DNA of 64,000 nucleotides from JBLMYQ01 sp050260055 (GCA_050260055.1 JBLNBO010000005.1:124001-188000), one strand, 5' to 3'; positions 17,265-26,730 are shown, counted from the stretch's first letter. Translations and numbers: made by a program. The notes: generated by a model from the letters alone, not told the origin.

Positions 17265-19343
17265 GTGCCTAGACAATTCTCGTTAGAAAAAACAAGAAAT
17301 ATAGGAATAATGGCTCACATAGATGCTGGAAAAACAACTACAACAGAAAGAATTCTGTTTTATACGGGTAAAGTACACAAATTGGGAGAAGTTCATGAAG
17401 GTGCTGCAACTATGGACTGGATGGAACAAGAGCAGGAGAGAGGTATAACAATTACTTCCGCTGCTACTACCGCTGAGTGGAAAGACCATAGAATAAATAT
17501 TATTGATACACCAGGGCACGTGGATTTTACCGTTGAGGTAGAGCGCTCTTTAAGGGTACTTGACGGAGCTGTTACTGTTTTTTGTGCAAAAGGTGGCGTT
17601 GAGCCGCAATCAGAAACAGTATGGAGGCAGGCTGACAATTATAGTGTTCCAAGGATGGCTTATATCAATAAGATGGATATCATGGGAGCTGATTTCTTTA
17701 ATGTTATCCAAATGATGAAGGATAGACTAAAAGCAAATCCTGTACCAATACAATTGCCTATAGGCAAGGAAGACCATTTCCAAGGAATAATTGACCTTGT
17801 AAAAATGAAAGCAGAGTACTATCTTGATGATCTTGGGAAAGAAATAGAAGAGAGACCTATACCAGAAGATATGAAAGATATTGCTGATGAGTACAGGACT
17901 ATACTTGTTGAAGCTATCGCTGACCAAGACGAAGAGCTTATGATGAAATATCTTGATGGGAAAGAAATATCCGAAGAAGAAGTTATGAAAGCCATAAGAA
18001 ACGCAACAATAGGCATAAACATTATTCCTGTTACGTGTGGTTCATCATACAAGAATAAAGGCGTTCAGCCTCTTTTGGATGCTGTTGTAGCTTACATGCC
18101 TTCACCATTGGATATACCACCTGTAAGTGGAGTTTCAGCAGATAATGAAGAAGTAATTGAGAGAAAAGCAGATGATAATGAACCATTGTCAGCATTGGCT
18201 TTTAAAATAATGACTGACCCATATGTGGGTAAGCTTTGCTTCTTTAGAGTATATTCTGGAACACTTACCTCAGGTTCTACAGTAATAAATACAACTAAAG
18301 GTAAAAAGGAAAGAATTGGTCGTTTGCTTCAGATGCATGCAAACCATAGAGAAGAAATAGATATGGTTTATGCTGGAGATATTGCTGCTGCAGTTGGGTT
18401 AAAGGATACTACAACAGGGGATACCCTATGTGCTGTAGATAATCAGGTTATACTTGAGTCTATGGAATTTCCGGAGCCAGTTATTCAGGTTGCAATAGAG
18501 CCTAAAAATAAAGCTGGTCAAGAAAAAATGGGTATTGCTCTTCAGAAATTGGCAGAAGAGGATCCTACATTTAAGACATTTACAAATCAGGAAACGGGGC
18601 AAACCATTATTGCTGGTATGGGAGAGCTTCATCTTGATATAATAGTTGACAGAATGATGAGAGAGTTCAAGGTTGAAGCAAATGTAGGAAAACCACAGGT
18701 TGCTTATAAAGAGACAATCAAGAAAAAGGTTAAGCAGGAAGGCAAATTTATTCGCCAATCTGGTGGACGTGGTCAGTTTGGTCATGTCTGGATTGAGGTT
18801 GAACCTCAAGAGCCAGGAGTTGGTTATGAATTTGTAAACAAGATTGTAGGAGGAGCTATTCCTAAAGAATATATTCCTGCAGTTGATGAGGGTATAAGAG
18901 ATGCAATGAATAGCGGCGTTTTGGGTGGATATGAGGTTATTGATTTGAAGGTAACCTTGGTAGACGGTTCATTCCATGAGGTTGACTCTTCAGAAATGGC
19001 ATTTAAAATAGCTGGCTCAATGGCATTTAAAGATGCTTGCAAAAAAGCTGACCCTGCATTGCTTGAACCTATAATGAGAGTTGATGTTGTTGTTCCTGAG
19101 GAATATATGGGAGATGTAATTGGTGATATTAACTCGCGCAGAGGTCGTATGGAAGGTATGGAAGCTAGATCAGGGGCACAGGTTATAAAATCCTTTGTTC
19201 CATTATCTGAGATGTTTGGATATGCTACTGACCTTCGCTCAAAGACACAGGGGAGAGGAATATACACAATGCAGTTTGACCATTATGAGGATGTTCCTAA
19301 ATCAATCAGAGAGAGTATCGTAACAGCATCCCCAAAAGAATAA
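17265..19343 (+). CDS. fusA: Translation elongation factor G
   Basis: 692-aa GTPase that drives ribosomal translocation. GTG 17265 follows AAAGGAGGAGAG. The G1 motif AHIDAGKTTTTER, G3 DTPGHVDF and G4 NKMD are intact, as are the later domains (IRQSGGRGQFGHVWIE; PILRV-type segment PIMRVDVVVPEEY). The length is standard for bacterial EF-G1. It follows rpsG by 128 bp. No fusidic-acid-resistance signature can be judged without alignment. Confidence 0.97.
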   Translation: MPRQFSLEKTRNIGIMAHIDAGKTTTTERILFYTGKVHKLGEVHEGAATMDWMEQEQERGITITSAATTAEWKDHRINIIDTPGHVDFTVEVERSLRVLDGAVTVFCAKGGVEPQSETVWRQADNYSVPRMAYINKMDIMGADFFNVIQMMKDRLKANPVPIQLPIGKEDHFQGIIDLVKMKAEYYLDDLGKEIEERPIPEDMKDIADEYRTILVEAIADQDEELMMKYLDGKEISEEEVMKAIRNATIGINIIPVTCGSSYKNKGVQPLLDAVVAYMPSPLDIPPVSGVSADNEEVIERKADDNEPLSALAFKIMTDPYVGKLCFFRVYSGTLTSGSTVINTTKGKKERIGRLLQMHANHREEIDMVYAGDIAAAVGLKDTTTGDTLCAVDNQVILESMEFPEPVIQVAIEPKNKAGQEKMGIALQKLAEEDPTFKTFTNQETGQTIIAGMGELHLDIIVDRMMREFKVEANVGKPQVAYKETIKKKVKQEGKFIRQSGGRGQFGHVWIEVEPQEPGVGYEFVNKIVGGAIPKEYIPAVDEGIRDAMNSGVLGGYEVIDLKVTLVDGSFHEVDSSEMAFKIAGSMAFKDACKKADPALLEPIMRVDVVVPEEYMGDVIGDINSRRGRMEGMEARSGAQVIKSFVPLSEMFGYATDLRSKTQGRGIYTMQFDHYEDVPKSIRESIVTASPKE

Positions 19344-19350
19344 AAACCTA

Positions 19351-19379
19351 TTGCATTTGAGACAAACACAGTATAAAAT
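19351..19379 (+). promoter_or_regulatory. Probable promoter for tuf
   Basis: TTGCAT, 17-bp spacer and TAAAAT begin 8 bp after the fusA stop. The remaining 250-bp leader holds two hairpins, GCCACT/AGTGGC (about 19508-19535) and GAAAACG/CGTTTTC (about 19584-19608), before the RBS GAGGAGGAA. Confidence 0.5.
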
Positions 19380-19633
19380 TATCCTGCAAATAAAAGCAGG
19401 TAATAAATGTATGTAAAGGTAAAGACCTTAAGCATAAACAGATTTCTTAGATTCGTTAGCATATGAATTTTAGAAATCGTTATCCAGGTTCATATTGTCA
19501 CTTATTTGCCACTTGAAAGGTGGAATATTAGTGGCAGTAGACATCGGATAAAAATTAAGCCTACAATCAGGCACAAAAATAAATGAAAACGCAGAAACAA
19601 CCGTTTTCGTAATAATGAGGAGGAATTTTAGAG

Positions 19634-20836
19634 ATGGCAAAAGCTAAATATGAAAGAACCAAACCGCACGTAAATATTGGAACAATCGGTCATGTTGACC
19701 ATGGTAAGACTTCTTTGACAGCGGCTATAACAAAAGTACTTGGTTTTCAAGGAAAAGCTCAGTACACAGCATATGACCAAATTGATAAGGCTCCAGAAGA
19801 AAAAGAAAGAGGTATTACAATCTCTACAGCTCACGTTGAATACGAAACAGACAATAGACACTATGCACACGTTGACTGCCCAGGACACGCTGACTATGTT
19901 AAGAACATGATAACAGGAGCTGCTCAGATGGATGGAGCTATCCTCGTTGTATCAGCAGCTGATGGCCCAATGCCACAAACAAGAGAACATATACTTCTTG
20001 CTAGACAGGTTGGCGTTCCTCACATAGTTGTATTCTTAAACAAATGTGATATGGTTGATGATGAAGAATTAATAGAACTTGTTGAAATGGAACTCAGAGA
20101 GCTATTAAGCAAATATGAATTCCCTGGTGATGATATTCCGATTATTAGAGGTTCAGCTCTTGTTGCATTAGAATCATCAGCTACTTCAGTTGATGCTCCT
20201 GAATATCAACCAATAATGAAGTTGATGGAAGCTGTTGACTCCTTTATACCAACACCTGAAAGAGCAACTGACAAACCGTTCTTAATGCCTGTTGAAGATG
20301 TATTTACAATCACAGGTCGTGGAACTGTTGCTACTGGTAGAGTTGAAAGAGGAACAATTAAAGTTTCTGAAGAAGTTGAAATTGTTGGTATGACAGAGGA
20401 AACAAAAAAGACAGTTGTAACAGGCGTTGAAATGTTCAGAAAATTGCTTGATTCTGCTATGGCTGGAGATAACATTGGAGCACTCCTTAGAGGTGTTCAA
20501 AGAAATGATATCGAAAGAGGACAGGTTCTTGCAAAACCAGGTTCAATCAAACCACACACACACTTCAAAGGTCAGGTTTACATCTTGACTAAAGAAGAAG
20601 GTGGAAGACATACACCATTTTTCAATGGTTACAGACCTCAGTTCTATTTCAGAACAACTGACGTTACAGGTGTTATCGATTTGCCACAAGGAACAGAAAT
20701 GATTATGCCTGGTGACAATATCACAATGACAATCAAACTTATTACTCCTATCGCTATCGAAGAAGGACTCAGATTCGCTATTCGTGAAGGTGGAAGAACA
20801 GTTGGTTCCGGAGTTGTTACATCAGTTATTGAATAA
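19634..20836 (+). CDS. tuf: Translation elongation factor Tu
   Basis: 400-aa GTPase delivering aminoacyl-tRNA to the ribosome. GHVDHGKTSL, DCPGHADYVKNM and NKCD are the GTP-binding motifs. The C-terminal barrel is complete to GSGVVTSVIE. Start ATG 19634 follows GAGGAGGAATTTTAGAG. It is the last gene of the str group; a strong terminator lies 12 bp downstream. It probably has extra transcription from its own promoter after fusA. Confidence 0.98.
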   Translation: MAKAKYERTKPHVNIGTIGHVDHGKTSLTAAITKVLGFQGKAQYTAYDQIDKAPEEKERGITISTAHVEYETDNRHYAHVDCPGHADYVKNMITGAAQMDGAILVVSAADGPMPQTREHILLARQVGVPHIVVFLNKCDMVDDEELIELVEMELRELLSKYEFPGDDIPIIRGSALVALESSATSVDAPEYQPIMKLMEAVDSFIPTPERATDKPFLMPVEDVFTITGRGTVATGRVERGTIKVSEEVEIVGMTEETKKTVVTGVEMFRKLLDSAMAGDNIGALLRGVQRNDIERGQVLAKPGSIKPHTHFKGQVYILTKEEGGRHTPFFNGYRPQFYFRTTDVTGVIDLPQGTEMIMPGDNITMTIKLITPIAIEEGLRFAIREGGRTVGSGVVTSVIE

Positions 20837-20847
20837 TTATTAAATTA

Positions 20848-20882
20848 AAAAAATCTACGCACTTTCATGCGTAGATTTTTTT
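20848..20882 (+). terminator. Rho-independent terminator after tuf
   Basis: AAATCTACGCA and TGCGTAGATTT pair around CTTTCA and are followed by seven T. The A-run on the other side makes it usable by the minus-strand small gene too. Confidence 0.88.
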
Positions 20883-20906
20883 GTTGTAAGAAAACAAGAT
20901 ATTTTC

Positions 20907-21071
20907 TTAAAGTTCATCTTCGTTCATATAATTTTCTGTATCGCCTGGCGGGGCCGTGAGCTCCATAAGTTTGGGGTAAGCGGCATCGAAAAAGCCTAAT
21001 GCTTCTTGTACTTCCCGAGCGACAGTGGCTTCAATTTTTTCTTCTGATAGGGTTTGGCTACTATTAGCCAC
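20907..21071 (-). CDS. Small acidic protein of unknown function (54 aa)
   Basis: A 54-aa reading frame starts with GTG at 21071 behind GGGAGGAG at a good distance. The product begins MANSSQTLSEEKIEATV and ends GDTENYMNEDEL. It is acidic, has no cysteine and no membrane segment, and has a likely amphipathic helix (EEKIEATVAREVQEALGFF) followed by LTAPPGD. An overlapping ATG at 21073 in another frame gives only a short product. Downstream on this strand it meets the tuf terminator. I do not recognise a family. The strong RBS and protein-like composition support a real gene. Confidence 0.6.
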   Translation of the reverse strand: MANSSQTLSEEKIEATVAREVQEALGFFDAAYPKLMELTAPPGDTENYMNEDEL

Positions 21072-21125
21072 ATAAGCTCCTCCCTTCGATTGAATTAAAT
21101 AAGAATTTAAACTTATATTCCCCCT

Positions 21126-21141
21126 TTACAAAATTTTGTAA
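21126..21141. promoter_or_regulatory. Perfect 16-bp palindrome TTACAAAATTTTGTAA
   Basis: It lies 55 bp upstream of the small minus-strand gene, where an operator could sit. The 12-bp core TTACAAAATTTT also occurs at 29104-29115 upstream of the lipM-like gene, but there without the second half. Confidence 0.35.
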
Positions 21142-21368
21142 TGGATAAACTATAGTTATAATTTACAGATGATATGAAATAGATTCTAATATAAATTATT
21201 AAATTGGTCAATGATGTTAAAATATTTGACTTAGTAAACTAATCCAAATAAAATATAATTGGAAAATCAAGAGATAACGAAAGGATGTCAACACAGTATT
21301 GGCGTAAAATGGATTCTTAAAAATTGTGAATTTATTGTTTTATTATCATTAGTAGAATGGAGATACAT

Positions 21369-22427
21369 ATGGAAAAGAAGAAAGTTAATTATAAAAAAAT
21401 CGGAATAATTACCGTGGCGTTGGTACTGGTAGGCTTGAGCGGGTTGATTTATGCCAATTCTGGGAAAATCCTTACAGTTCTTACACCTTTTATTATGGGA
21501 CTTGTAATAGCATATTTGCTAAATCCCCTTGTTAAAATGCTTGAGGCAAGGAAGGTGTCTAGAGGTATAGCAATTGCATTAATCGGGCTGGTGTTTTTGA
21601 TAATTATATCTATTTTGTTGAGTTTATTCATTCCTCTGCTTTACTCAAATATTGTGGACCTGATTTCAAATATTCCAAAATACACTAAGCATTATGAAAA
21701 TGTTGCCAACTGGTTTCAGACCAAAGTGAACTACAGTAATATGCCGGTGCAGGTTAAAGATATTTTGGTTTCGCAGACCAAGAATAATCTTGCTTATATT
21801 GAAGGGATTTTGCTTGCTGTGCTAAAGAATTCCCTCAGCGCAGTAGGAAGTATTTTTTCATTCTTTCTAAATTTCCTTATGGCTATATTTTTAGCATATT
21901 ATTTTCTCAAAGATTTGGATCTATTTAAAATGCAGATTGAAAAACTAATCCCCAGAAGATGGCGAGGAGGAGTAAGCGTAACGGCAGGAGAGATAAATGT
22001 TATAATTTCAAAATATATACAAGGACAGCTTGTAATAGTTGCAATAGTTGCAATTATGGAAACAGTAGGTCTTGCGGTATGCGGAGTAAAGTACTTTATT
22101 ATATTGGGTTTAATCGGAGGCCTAGCAAATTTAATCCCATATTTCGGGCCTTTTATAGGCGCTGCGCCCGCAGTTGCAATAGCATTTCTTGACTCACCGA
22201 CTAAAGCATTATTCGCTCTTCTTGTATTTGTAATAGTTCAGCAAATTGATAATTCAATAATTTCTCCAAAAATAATGAGCGATTCAATAGGGTTGCATCC
22301 GGTAACAATAATTTTTGCGATATTATTTTTTGGCACTTTTTTTGGAATTTGGGGTCTTCTTATTGCAATCCCTATAACGGCTATAATAAAGGTGATTGGA
22401 AAGAAGGTTATTGAAAAAATAGTATGA
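21369..22427 (+). CDS. AI-2E family transporter (PerM-like membrane protein)
   Basis: 352-aa polytopic membrane protein of the AI-2E exporter/permease family (formerly UPF0118). ATG 21369 has GGAG 6 nt upstream and is preferred to the ATG at 21357. Hydrophobic stretches occur throughout, with the family-typical FLNFLMAIFLAYYFLKD, then a loop and the C-terminal cluster GLANLIPYFGPFIGAAPA and DNSIISPKIMSDSIGLHP. Substrates vary in this family (AI-2, ions and others), so the cargo is unknown. Its stop overlaps the next start (ATGA), which couples it to the nuclease pair. Confidence 0.88.
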   Translation: MEKKKVNYKKIGIITVALVLVGLSGLIYANSGKILTVLTPFIMGLVIAYLLNPLVKMLEARKVSRGIAIALIGLVFLIIISILLSLFIPLLYSNIVDLISNIPKYTKHYENVANWFQTKVNYSNMPVQVKDILVSQTKNNLAYIEGILLAVLKNSLSAVGSIFSFFLNFLMAIFLAYYFLKDLDLFKMQIEKLIPRRWRGGVSVTAGEINVIISKYIQGQLVIVAIVAIMETVGLAVCGVKYFIILGLIGGLANLIPYFGPFIGAAPAVAIAFLDSPTKALFALLVFVIVQQIDNSIISPKIMSDSIGLHPVTIIFAILFFGTFFGIWGLLIAIPITAIIKVIGKKVIEKIV

Positions 22428-23560
22428 GAACAATTAAGTTTATACATACTGCGGATATCCACATGGATATCCCTTTAACTTCATTAAATTCATTTAACAA
22501 TGCTTCGGCAGAAAGAAGATATCAACAAAGAATTTTGTTTAAGAAGATTATTCAAACCGCTGTTGATAAAGAAATTGATATGCTGCTTATTTCAGGTGAC
22601 CTCTTCGAGCATGAATATACTTCGAAGGGGGCAATTTCTTTTCTGAATGAATGCTTCAATTCTATTCCAAATATCAGGGTTTTCATTAGTCCAGGGAATC
22701 ATGACCCAATAGTTCGAAGTTCGTACTATTCTTTTTTTGAATGGGCACCAAATGTTCATATTTTTAACCATACAATTGAAGAGGTAGTTTTAGAAGAACT
22801 TGGAGTAAGCATATTTGGCACATGTTTTAATGATTTCCATGTTTATGAATCTGCTCTGAAAGATTTTGAAATTTTGAGTAAAAGCAGGACAAATATTTTG
22901 ATATCACATGGGACGCTTGATTCTATTGGAGGACCAGAAGGTTATCACACTATTTATTCTAAGGAGCTTGAAAAAGCAGGCTTTGATTATATTGCTCTCG
23001 GACATATTCATAGATATCTCCCGGAGCTTGCCGGCAAAAAGGCTTTTTATCCTGGAAGCCCTATGTCACTTGGATTTGATGAGCCAGGGCAGCATGGCAT
23101 AATTTATGGGACATTAACAGGGAAAAGCTTAGAATACGAGTTTATTCCTATTGACTTAAGGGAGTGCGTCACTCTCCAAATAGATATTAAGGGGTGTGCA
23201 ACATCAGGGGAGGCAGTTTCAAAGATTATTTCGGAATGTGAAAATGTTTTAAGGCGTGATAATTACCATCGAATAATAATTGAAGGAATTGTGGAGCCTG
23301 AGGTTATCGAAGAAATTGAATATATCAAAAAAGCTGTTGAATCGCAAACCCAAGGGTATATGGCTCGCTATGATTTTAATCTTTCTTCTGGTTATGATTT
23401 GAAAGATATTTCTAAAGGTAATGACCTTAGAGCAATATTCGTAAGAAAAGTAATGTCAGAAATTGAAAATGCCAGTGATGAATTAGAAAGGCATCGGCAT
23501 GAGATAATTATGCAAATAGGATTAAAGGCAATAGACGGGAAGAAGGTGAAATACCTTTGA
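22424..23560 (+). CDS. yhaO: DNA repair exonuclease, SbcD/YhaO-like metallophosphoesterase
   Basis: 378-aa calcineurin-like phosphoesterase of the SbcD/Mre11/YhaO group. The metal-site motifs appear in order: HTADIHMD (D-x-H), LISGDLFEH (GD), SPGNHDP (GNHD), ISHG and ALGHIHRY (GHxH). Its ATG overlaps the permease stop by 4 bp, and its own stop overlaps the TTG of the ATPase, so it is translationally coupled at both ends. With the following SMC-like ATPase it should form an Mre11-Rad50-type complex for DNA end processing. Nuclease activity is inferred from the motifs. Confidence 0.9.
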   Translation: MRTIKFIHTADIHMDIPLTSLNSFNNASAERRYQQRILFKKIIQTAVDKEIDMLLISGDLFEHEYTSKGAISFLNECFNSIPNIRVFISPGNHDPIVRSSYYSFFEWAPNVHIFNHTIEEVVLEELGVSIFGTCFNDFHVYESALKDFEILSKSRTNILISHGTLDSIGGPEGYHTIYSKELEKAGFDYIALGHIHRYLPELAGKKAFYPGSPMSLGFDEPGQHGIIYGTLTGKSLEYEFIPIDLRECVTLQIDIKGCATSGEAVSKIISECENVLRRDNYHRIIIEGIVEPEVIEEIEYIKKAVESQTQGYMARYDFNLSSGYDLKDISKGNDLRAIFVRKVMSEIENASDELERHRHEIIMQIGLKAIDGKKVKYL

Positions 23561-25554
23561 GACTTGAAAAAATGAGAGTAAACGGTTTTGGTAAAATAAC
23601 AGAAAAAGAGATTGAGCTTAATAGAAATTTAAATATAGTTTATGGGTCCAATGAATCAGGCAAATCAACAATCCAAGCTTTTATTAAAGCTATGCTGTTT
23701 GGCTTGGGGAAAAACTTAAAAGCTGGAATACCGGAGAAAGAGAGATTCAGGCCTTGGAAAAGCAGAGAGTATGGAGGTATGCTGGAATATTCTCTTGATA
23801 ATTTAAAAAAATTCAGCATTTGGAGAGATTTTGGCTCAAATCAGGTAAAGGTTAGTGATTCTGGGTATAAAGATATAACCAATGAGTTTGACAAAAGCAA
23901 AGCCGGAGGAGTCCTTTTTGCGCAAGAGCACCTAGGTATCAATTCTGTAATGTTTGAGAGTACATGCTTTATTTCGCAGCTTGGAATAAGGCTTGACTCG
24001 GAGAGAGAATTGCTGATGTCAGATAAAATAACCAACATGCTTGAAACAGGCAACGAAAATGTTTCATATATTCAGGCAGTAAAAGCTCTTGAAAAAGCAT
24101 TAATTGAAGAAGTTGGAACTGATAGAACATCTGAAAGACCGCTTAATAAGATAAGAGAAAGAATTCATTTTCTGGAAAAAGAGAGGGCATCATTTGCAAG
24201 AATCCTTGAACGGACAAGAGTTCTCGAAGAAGAACTTGAAGAATTAAAGAGAAACGAATTGGTTTTAAAGCATAAATTTATGGCGGTGGAAGCTTTATGC
24301 AATGGTATAAAAACAGAGCAGAAATTAAAGAGTATACAATCATCAGATAATAGAATCGGTGAATTAAAATACAATTTGGAACAAAAAAAATCAGAAATCA
24401 GCCAAGTTTTAAGAAATATTCCATCTGGTTCTGCCGTTTTTGATGAAGATGTAGCCAACCATCTTACCAAACTTCAAAGCGAGATTGGAAAGATTGTAAG
24501 AAAGTTCAGCCTTTTGTTTGGCGGTGGAATGGGCATGCTGGTCTATGTGCTCGGAAGAAGTATTGTCATGAGGGATTTTCTAATTACGGATATTATTTTA
24601 GAAGCAGCAGCACTGATTATAATAATTGTTGGAATCGCTTTATATATTAAGCCTCTTATTACTGGTAAATCTGAAGTCAGGGATATATTATCTGCCGGTT
24701 CGGTAAAAACCATATCAGAATACTTTGAAAAGAAAAAGGAAATTCAGTTTCTTCTTGAAAAGAAGGGAATATTAGAGGAATCAGCTGAAATCATTCGCAG
24801 CCAGATTGGTTCAATATATGAAGAGAATAAATCAATTCCAGACTCAGGTGAAAGTTATAAAAATATTGATATTCAGGGAATTCCAGATAATATCATTGAA
24901 GAGATTAAATTAATACAATCGAGTGAGGTTGAAGCTTATTCTAAAGAAACAATAAATCAGCTCAGAAAAGCTGAATTAAAGATAAATGGAGTAGAAACCG
25001 AAATCAAGATTTTATCAGAACAAGCGTCAAGGCTGCCAGAAATTGAAGAACAGCTAGAAGGAGAGAGGCAAGAAGAATTAAAACTAAAAGAATTTGCATG
25101 GTGCTTAACAAAAGCTAAAAAAATACTTGATGAAAGCAGCCAGGAGCTAAAAAATAATACGACTCCGGAATTGTCTAATAGGATTTCAAGTACTGTTTAT
25201 GACCTAACGAGAAGATATAACCATGTAAAAGCTGATGCTGGGGGCCAAGGAATAAAGATTATTCTGGAGGATGGAAACGTGATTCCACCAGAGCTGCTAA
25301 GCGGAGGGACAATAGACCAGGTATATTTTGCATTGAGAGTAGCAGGAATACAGATGCTTTCAGAAAATGGAGAAACTTTGCCTCTTATTATAGATGAACC
25401 TTTTTCTCAGTTTGATGATGATAGGATTAAGCTGACTGCACAAATGTTAGGTAGAATTTCAGAAAAGAATCAGGTAATAATATTCACTTGCAGGCAAAAT
25501 GAAGTAGACCTCTTTTTAAAAGAGGTCCCCAGTGCTCAATTAATTAGACTTTAA
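23557..25554 (+). CDS. yhaN: SMC/Rad50-like ATPase, YhaN-like
   Basis: 665-aa AAA/ABC-type ATPase with a split nucleotide-binding domain. Walker A GSNESGKST is near residue 31; signature LLSGGTIDQVYF and Walker B LPLIIDEPFSQFDDDR are near the C-terminus, with long coiled-coil segments between. Two hydrophobic stretches around residues 320-370 (VGIALYI and neighbours) suggest membrane association at the coiled-coil tip, as in YhaN-type proteins. It starts with TTG at 23557, with AAGGTGA 8-9 nt upstream. It overlaps the yhaO-like gene and is its presumed partner. It converges with a minus-strand gene, overlapping it by 4 bp. Confidence 0.88.
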   Translation: MRLEKMRVNGFGKITEKEIELNRNLNIVYGSNESGKSTIQAFIKAMLFGLGKNLKAGIPEKERFRPWKSREYGGMLEYSLDNLKKFSIWRDFGSNQVKVSDSGYKDITNEFDKSKAGGVLFAQEHLGINSVMFESTCFISQLGIRLDSERELLMSDKITNMLETGNENVSYIQAVKALEKALIEEVGTDRTSERPLNKIRERIHFLEKERASFARILERTRVLEEELEELKRNELVLKHKFMAVEALCNGIKTEQKLKSIQSSDNRIGELKYNLEQKKSEISQVLRNIPSGSAVFDEDVANHLTKLQSEIGKIVRKFSLLFGGGMGMLVYVLGRSIVMRDFLITDIILEAAALIIIIVGIALYIKPLITGKSEVRDILSAGSVKTISEYFEKKKEIQFLLEKKGILEESAEIIRSQIGSIYEENKSIPDSGESYKNIDIQGIPDNIIEEIKLIQSSEVEAYSKETINQLRKAELKINGVETEIKILSEQASRLPEIEEQLEGERQEELKLKEFAWCLTKAKKILDESSQELKNNTTPELSNRISSTVYDLTRRYNHVKADAGGQGIKIILEDGNVIPPELLSGGTIDQVYFALRVAGIQMLSENGETLPLIIDEPFSQFDDDRIKLTAQMLGRISEKNQVIIFTCRQNEVDLFLKEVPSAQLIRL

Positions 25555-25925
25555 TTAAGTTTATCAGATATAAAGAGATATATTATGAGGCCAAGAAGGA
25601 TTTCATCATCTATGCCGTCCTGAATAAGTAAGATAAATACAAATATCAATAATGCGTCATCGCTCTTTATAAAACTCATTATCCTATTTATTAGAGTTTG
25701 AAGGCTCTTGTTTAAATTATGTGGTTTATGAATATTTTTTTTAGGAATATGATTCTCTTGAACCAGATGGATGTCTTTTTCCATATGGTGTTTTTTTTCA
25801 TTATAATCTAAGGGTGCAAAATCATTTGTCCTTTTACTTTTTTTCTCTGTATGAATTCTGCTTATTTTTGAATCCTGGATATAAGCCTTATCGTTATAAT
25901 TAATCTTGGCGCGTTGATTTTGCAT
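25551..25925 (-). CDS. Hypothetical protein with hydrophobic C-terminus (124 aa)
   Basis: The likely start is ATG 25925, with GAAGGTAGTG upstream, two bases from the stop of the preceding gene, indicating coupling. The first ~85 residues are polar, basic and probably disordered (many Lys, Asn and His). The last ~35 form a hydrophobic, Leu/Ile-rich segment interrupted by acidic residues (QDGIDDEILLGLIIYLF). Similar tails are seen on small clostridial proteins near sporulation genes, but I do not recognise a named family. It is last of a three-gene minus-strand run, overlapping the yhaN-like stop. Confidence 0.6.
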   Translation of the reverse strand: MQNQRAKINYNDKAYIQDSKISRIHTEKKSKRTNDFAPLDYNEKKHHMEKDIHLVQENHIPKKNIHKPHNLNKSLQTLINRIMSFIKSDDALLIFVFILLIQDGIDDEILLGLIIYLFISDKLN

Positions 25926-25926
25926 T

Positions 25927-26295
25927 CTATTCACTACCTTCAATTTTAGTAAAGGTTTCCCAAAGATTTATCATTTTTAAAATCATGAGGCAATCGGCCA
26001 ATTTATCCTTTTTTTTATCTGTTAAGTATGGTTTTAGAGAATTCAGCAGTTTTTCCCGGGGGTCATTGCTTTTTTGGGAGGTGTCTAAAACCTGTTTTAT
26101 CTTAAAGAACATCTGCAGAGTTTCTGCATCAAAAGTACCGGATGAATCTTTATTCTCATCAGATTGTGAGTGTGAACTGTTTTCGGAATTTTGCTTTCCC
26201 AATAAGCTTAGCATATTTTTGATACTGTCTTGAGGGCTGCCTCCTGTTAACAGCTCTTTAATCTGACTCAGGTTTTTTTCCATGTCTTGATTCAT
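25927..26295 (-). CDS. Hypothetical helical protein (122 aa)
   Basis: Start ATG at 26295 follows GGGGGTGATAAT. The protein is largely helical and polar. An N-terminal segment (MEKNLSQIKELLTG) and a Ser/Asn/Asp-rich linker lead to a C-terminal half ending LMILKMINLWETFTKIEGSE. There is no signal peptide or membrane span. It is the middle gene of three and directly coupled to the gene after it. No family is recognised. The shared pattern of short helical proteins suggests structural or sporulation roles, but that is only inference. Confidence 0.65.
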   Translation of the reverse strand: MNQDMEKNLSQIKELLTGGSPQDSIKNMLSLLGKQNSENSSHSQSDENKDSSGTFDAETLQMFFKIKQVLDTSQKSNDPREKLLNSLKPYLTDKKKDKLADCLMILKMINLWETFTKIEGSE

Positions 26296-26361
26296 ATTAT
26301 CACCCCCGTAAAAATAGTTGCTAGTTAACTTACTCCATTTTAATAGAAGGAAAGAAGTTGA

Positions 26362-26688
26362 TTATTCAGCAATAGCTTGCATTAGAATCTCTATTGCCTT
26401 ATTTCTATCTGAGTTAAGGAGTTTTTGAAAATCGGGGCTATTGAATTTTTCAATTATAATAGATTTTTTAGAATCAGGAAGTGAATCAATCACTTTTCCT
26501 ATATCAAATCCCATATTTTTTGGAACCCCTGATATTTTAGAAAAATCCTGGTTTATTATTGCATTCTTTATATCATTAATATCATGGTTCTTAAGTATTT
26601 CAATTGCTTTATTAACAGATTGTGACATCTTCTTGTCCTCCACATTTGAGAACATACCCATCAGTTGATTTATTAACTTGTCATTCAT
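26362..26688 (-). CDS. Hypothetical helical protein (108 aa)
   Basis: ATG 26688 is chosen because AGGAGTGAT lies about 8 nt upstream; a GTG at 26700 is too close to that RBS. The product MNDKLINQLMGMFSNVEDKK... is all-helical and rich in Asp, Asn, Lys and Ile, with repeated I-x-I-L-(K/M) patterns (IEILKNHD, IEILMQAIAE). No signal or membrane segment is present. It is the first gene of the three-gene minus-strand run, with a perfect inverted repeat 43 bp upstream. No family is recognised. Confidence 0.65.
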   Translation of the reverse strand: MNDKLINQLMGMFSNVEDKKMSQSVNKAIEILKNHDINDIKNAIINQDFSKISGVPKNMGFDIGKVIDSLPDSKKSIIIEKFNSPDFQKLLNSDRNKAIEILMQAIAE

Positions 26689-26730
26689 ATAATTGATCAC
26701 TCCTATAAGATTATTTAATAAATATGAAAC

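Larger units (their letters stand above)
20837..21368. other. 532-bp gap between tuf and the AI-2E permease
   Basis: It contains the tuf terminator, one small minus-strand gene (20907-21071), a 16-bp palindrome (21126-21141) and about 200 bp of AT-rich DNA with no clear signal. Confidence 0.7.

Noticed and set aside
25507..25527. Palindrome GACCTC...GAGGTC as a terminator
   Set aside because: It lies in the yhaN-like coding region and has no T-run on either strand.
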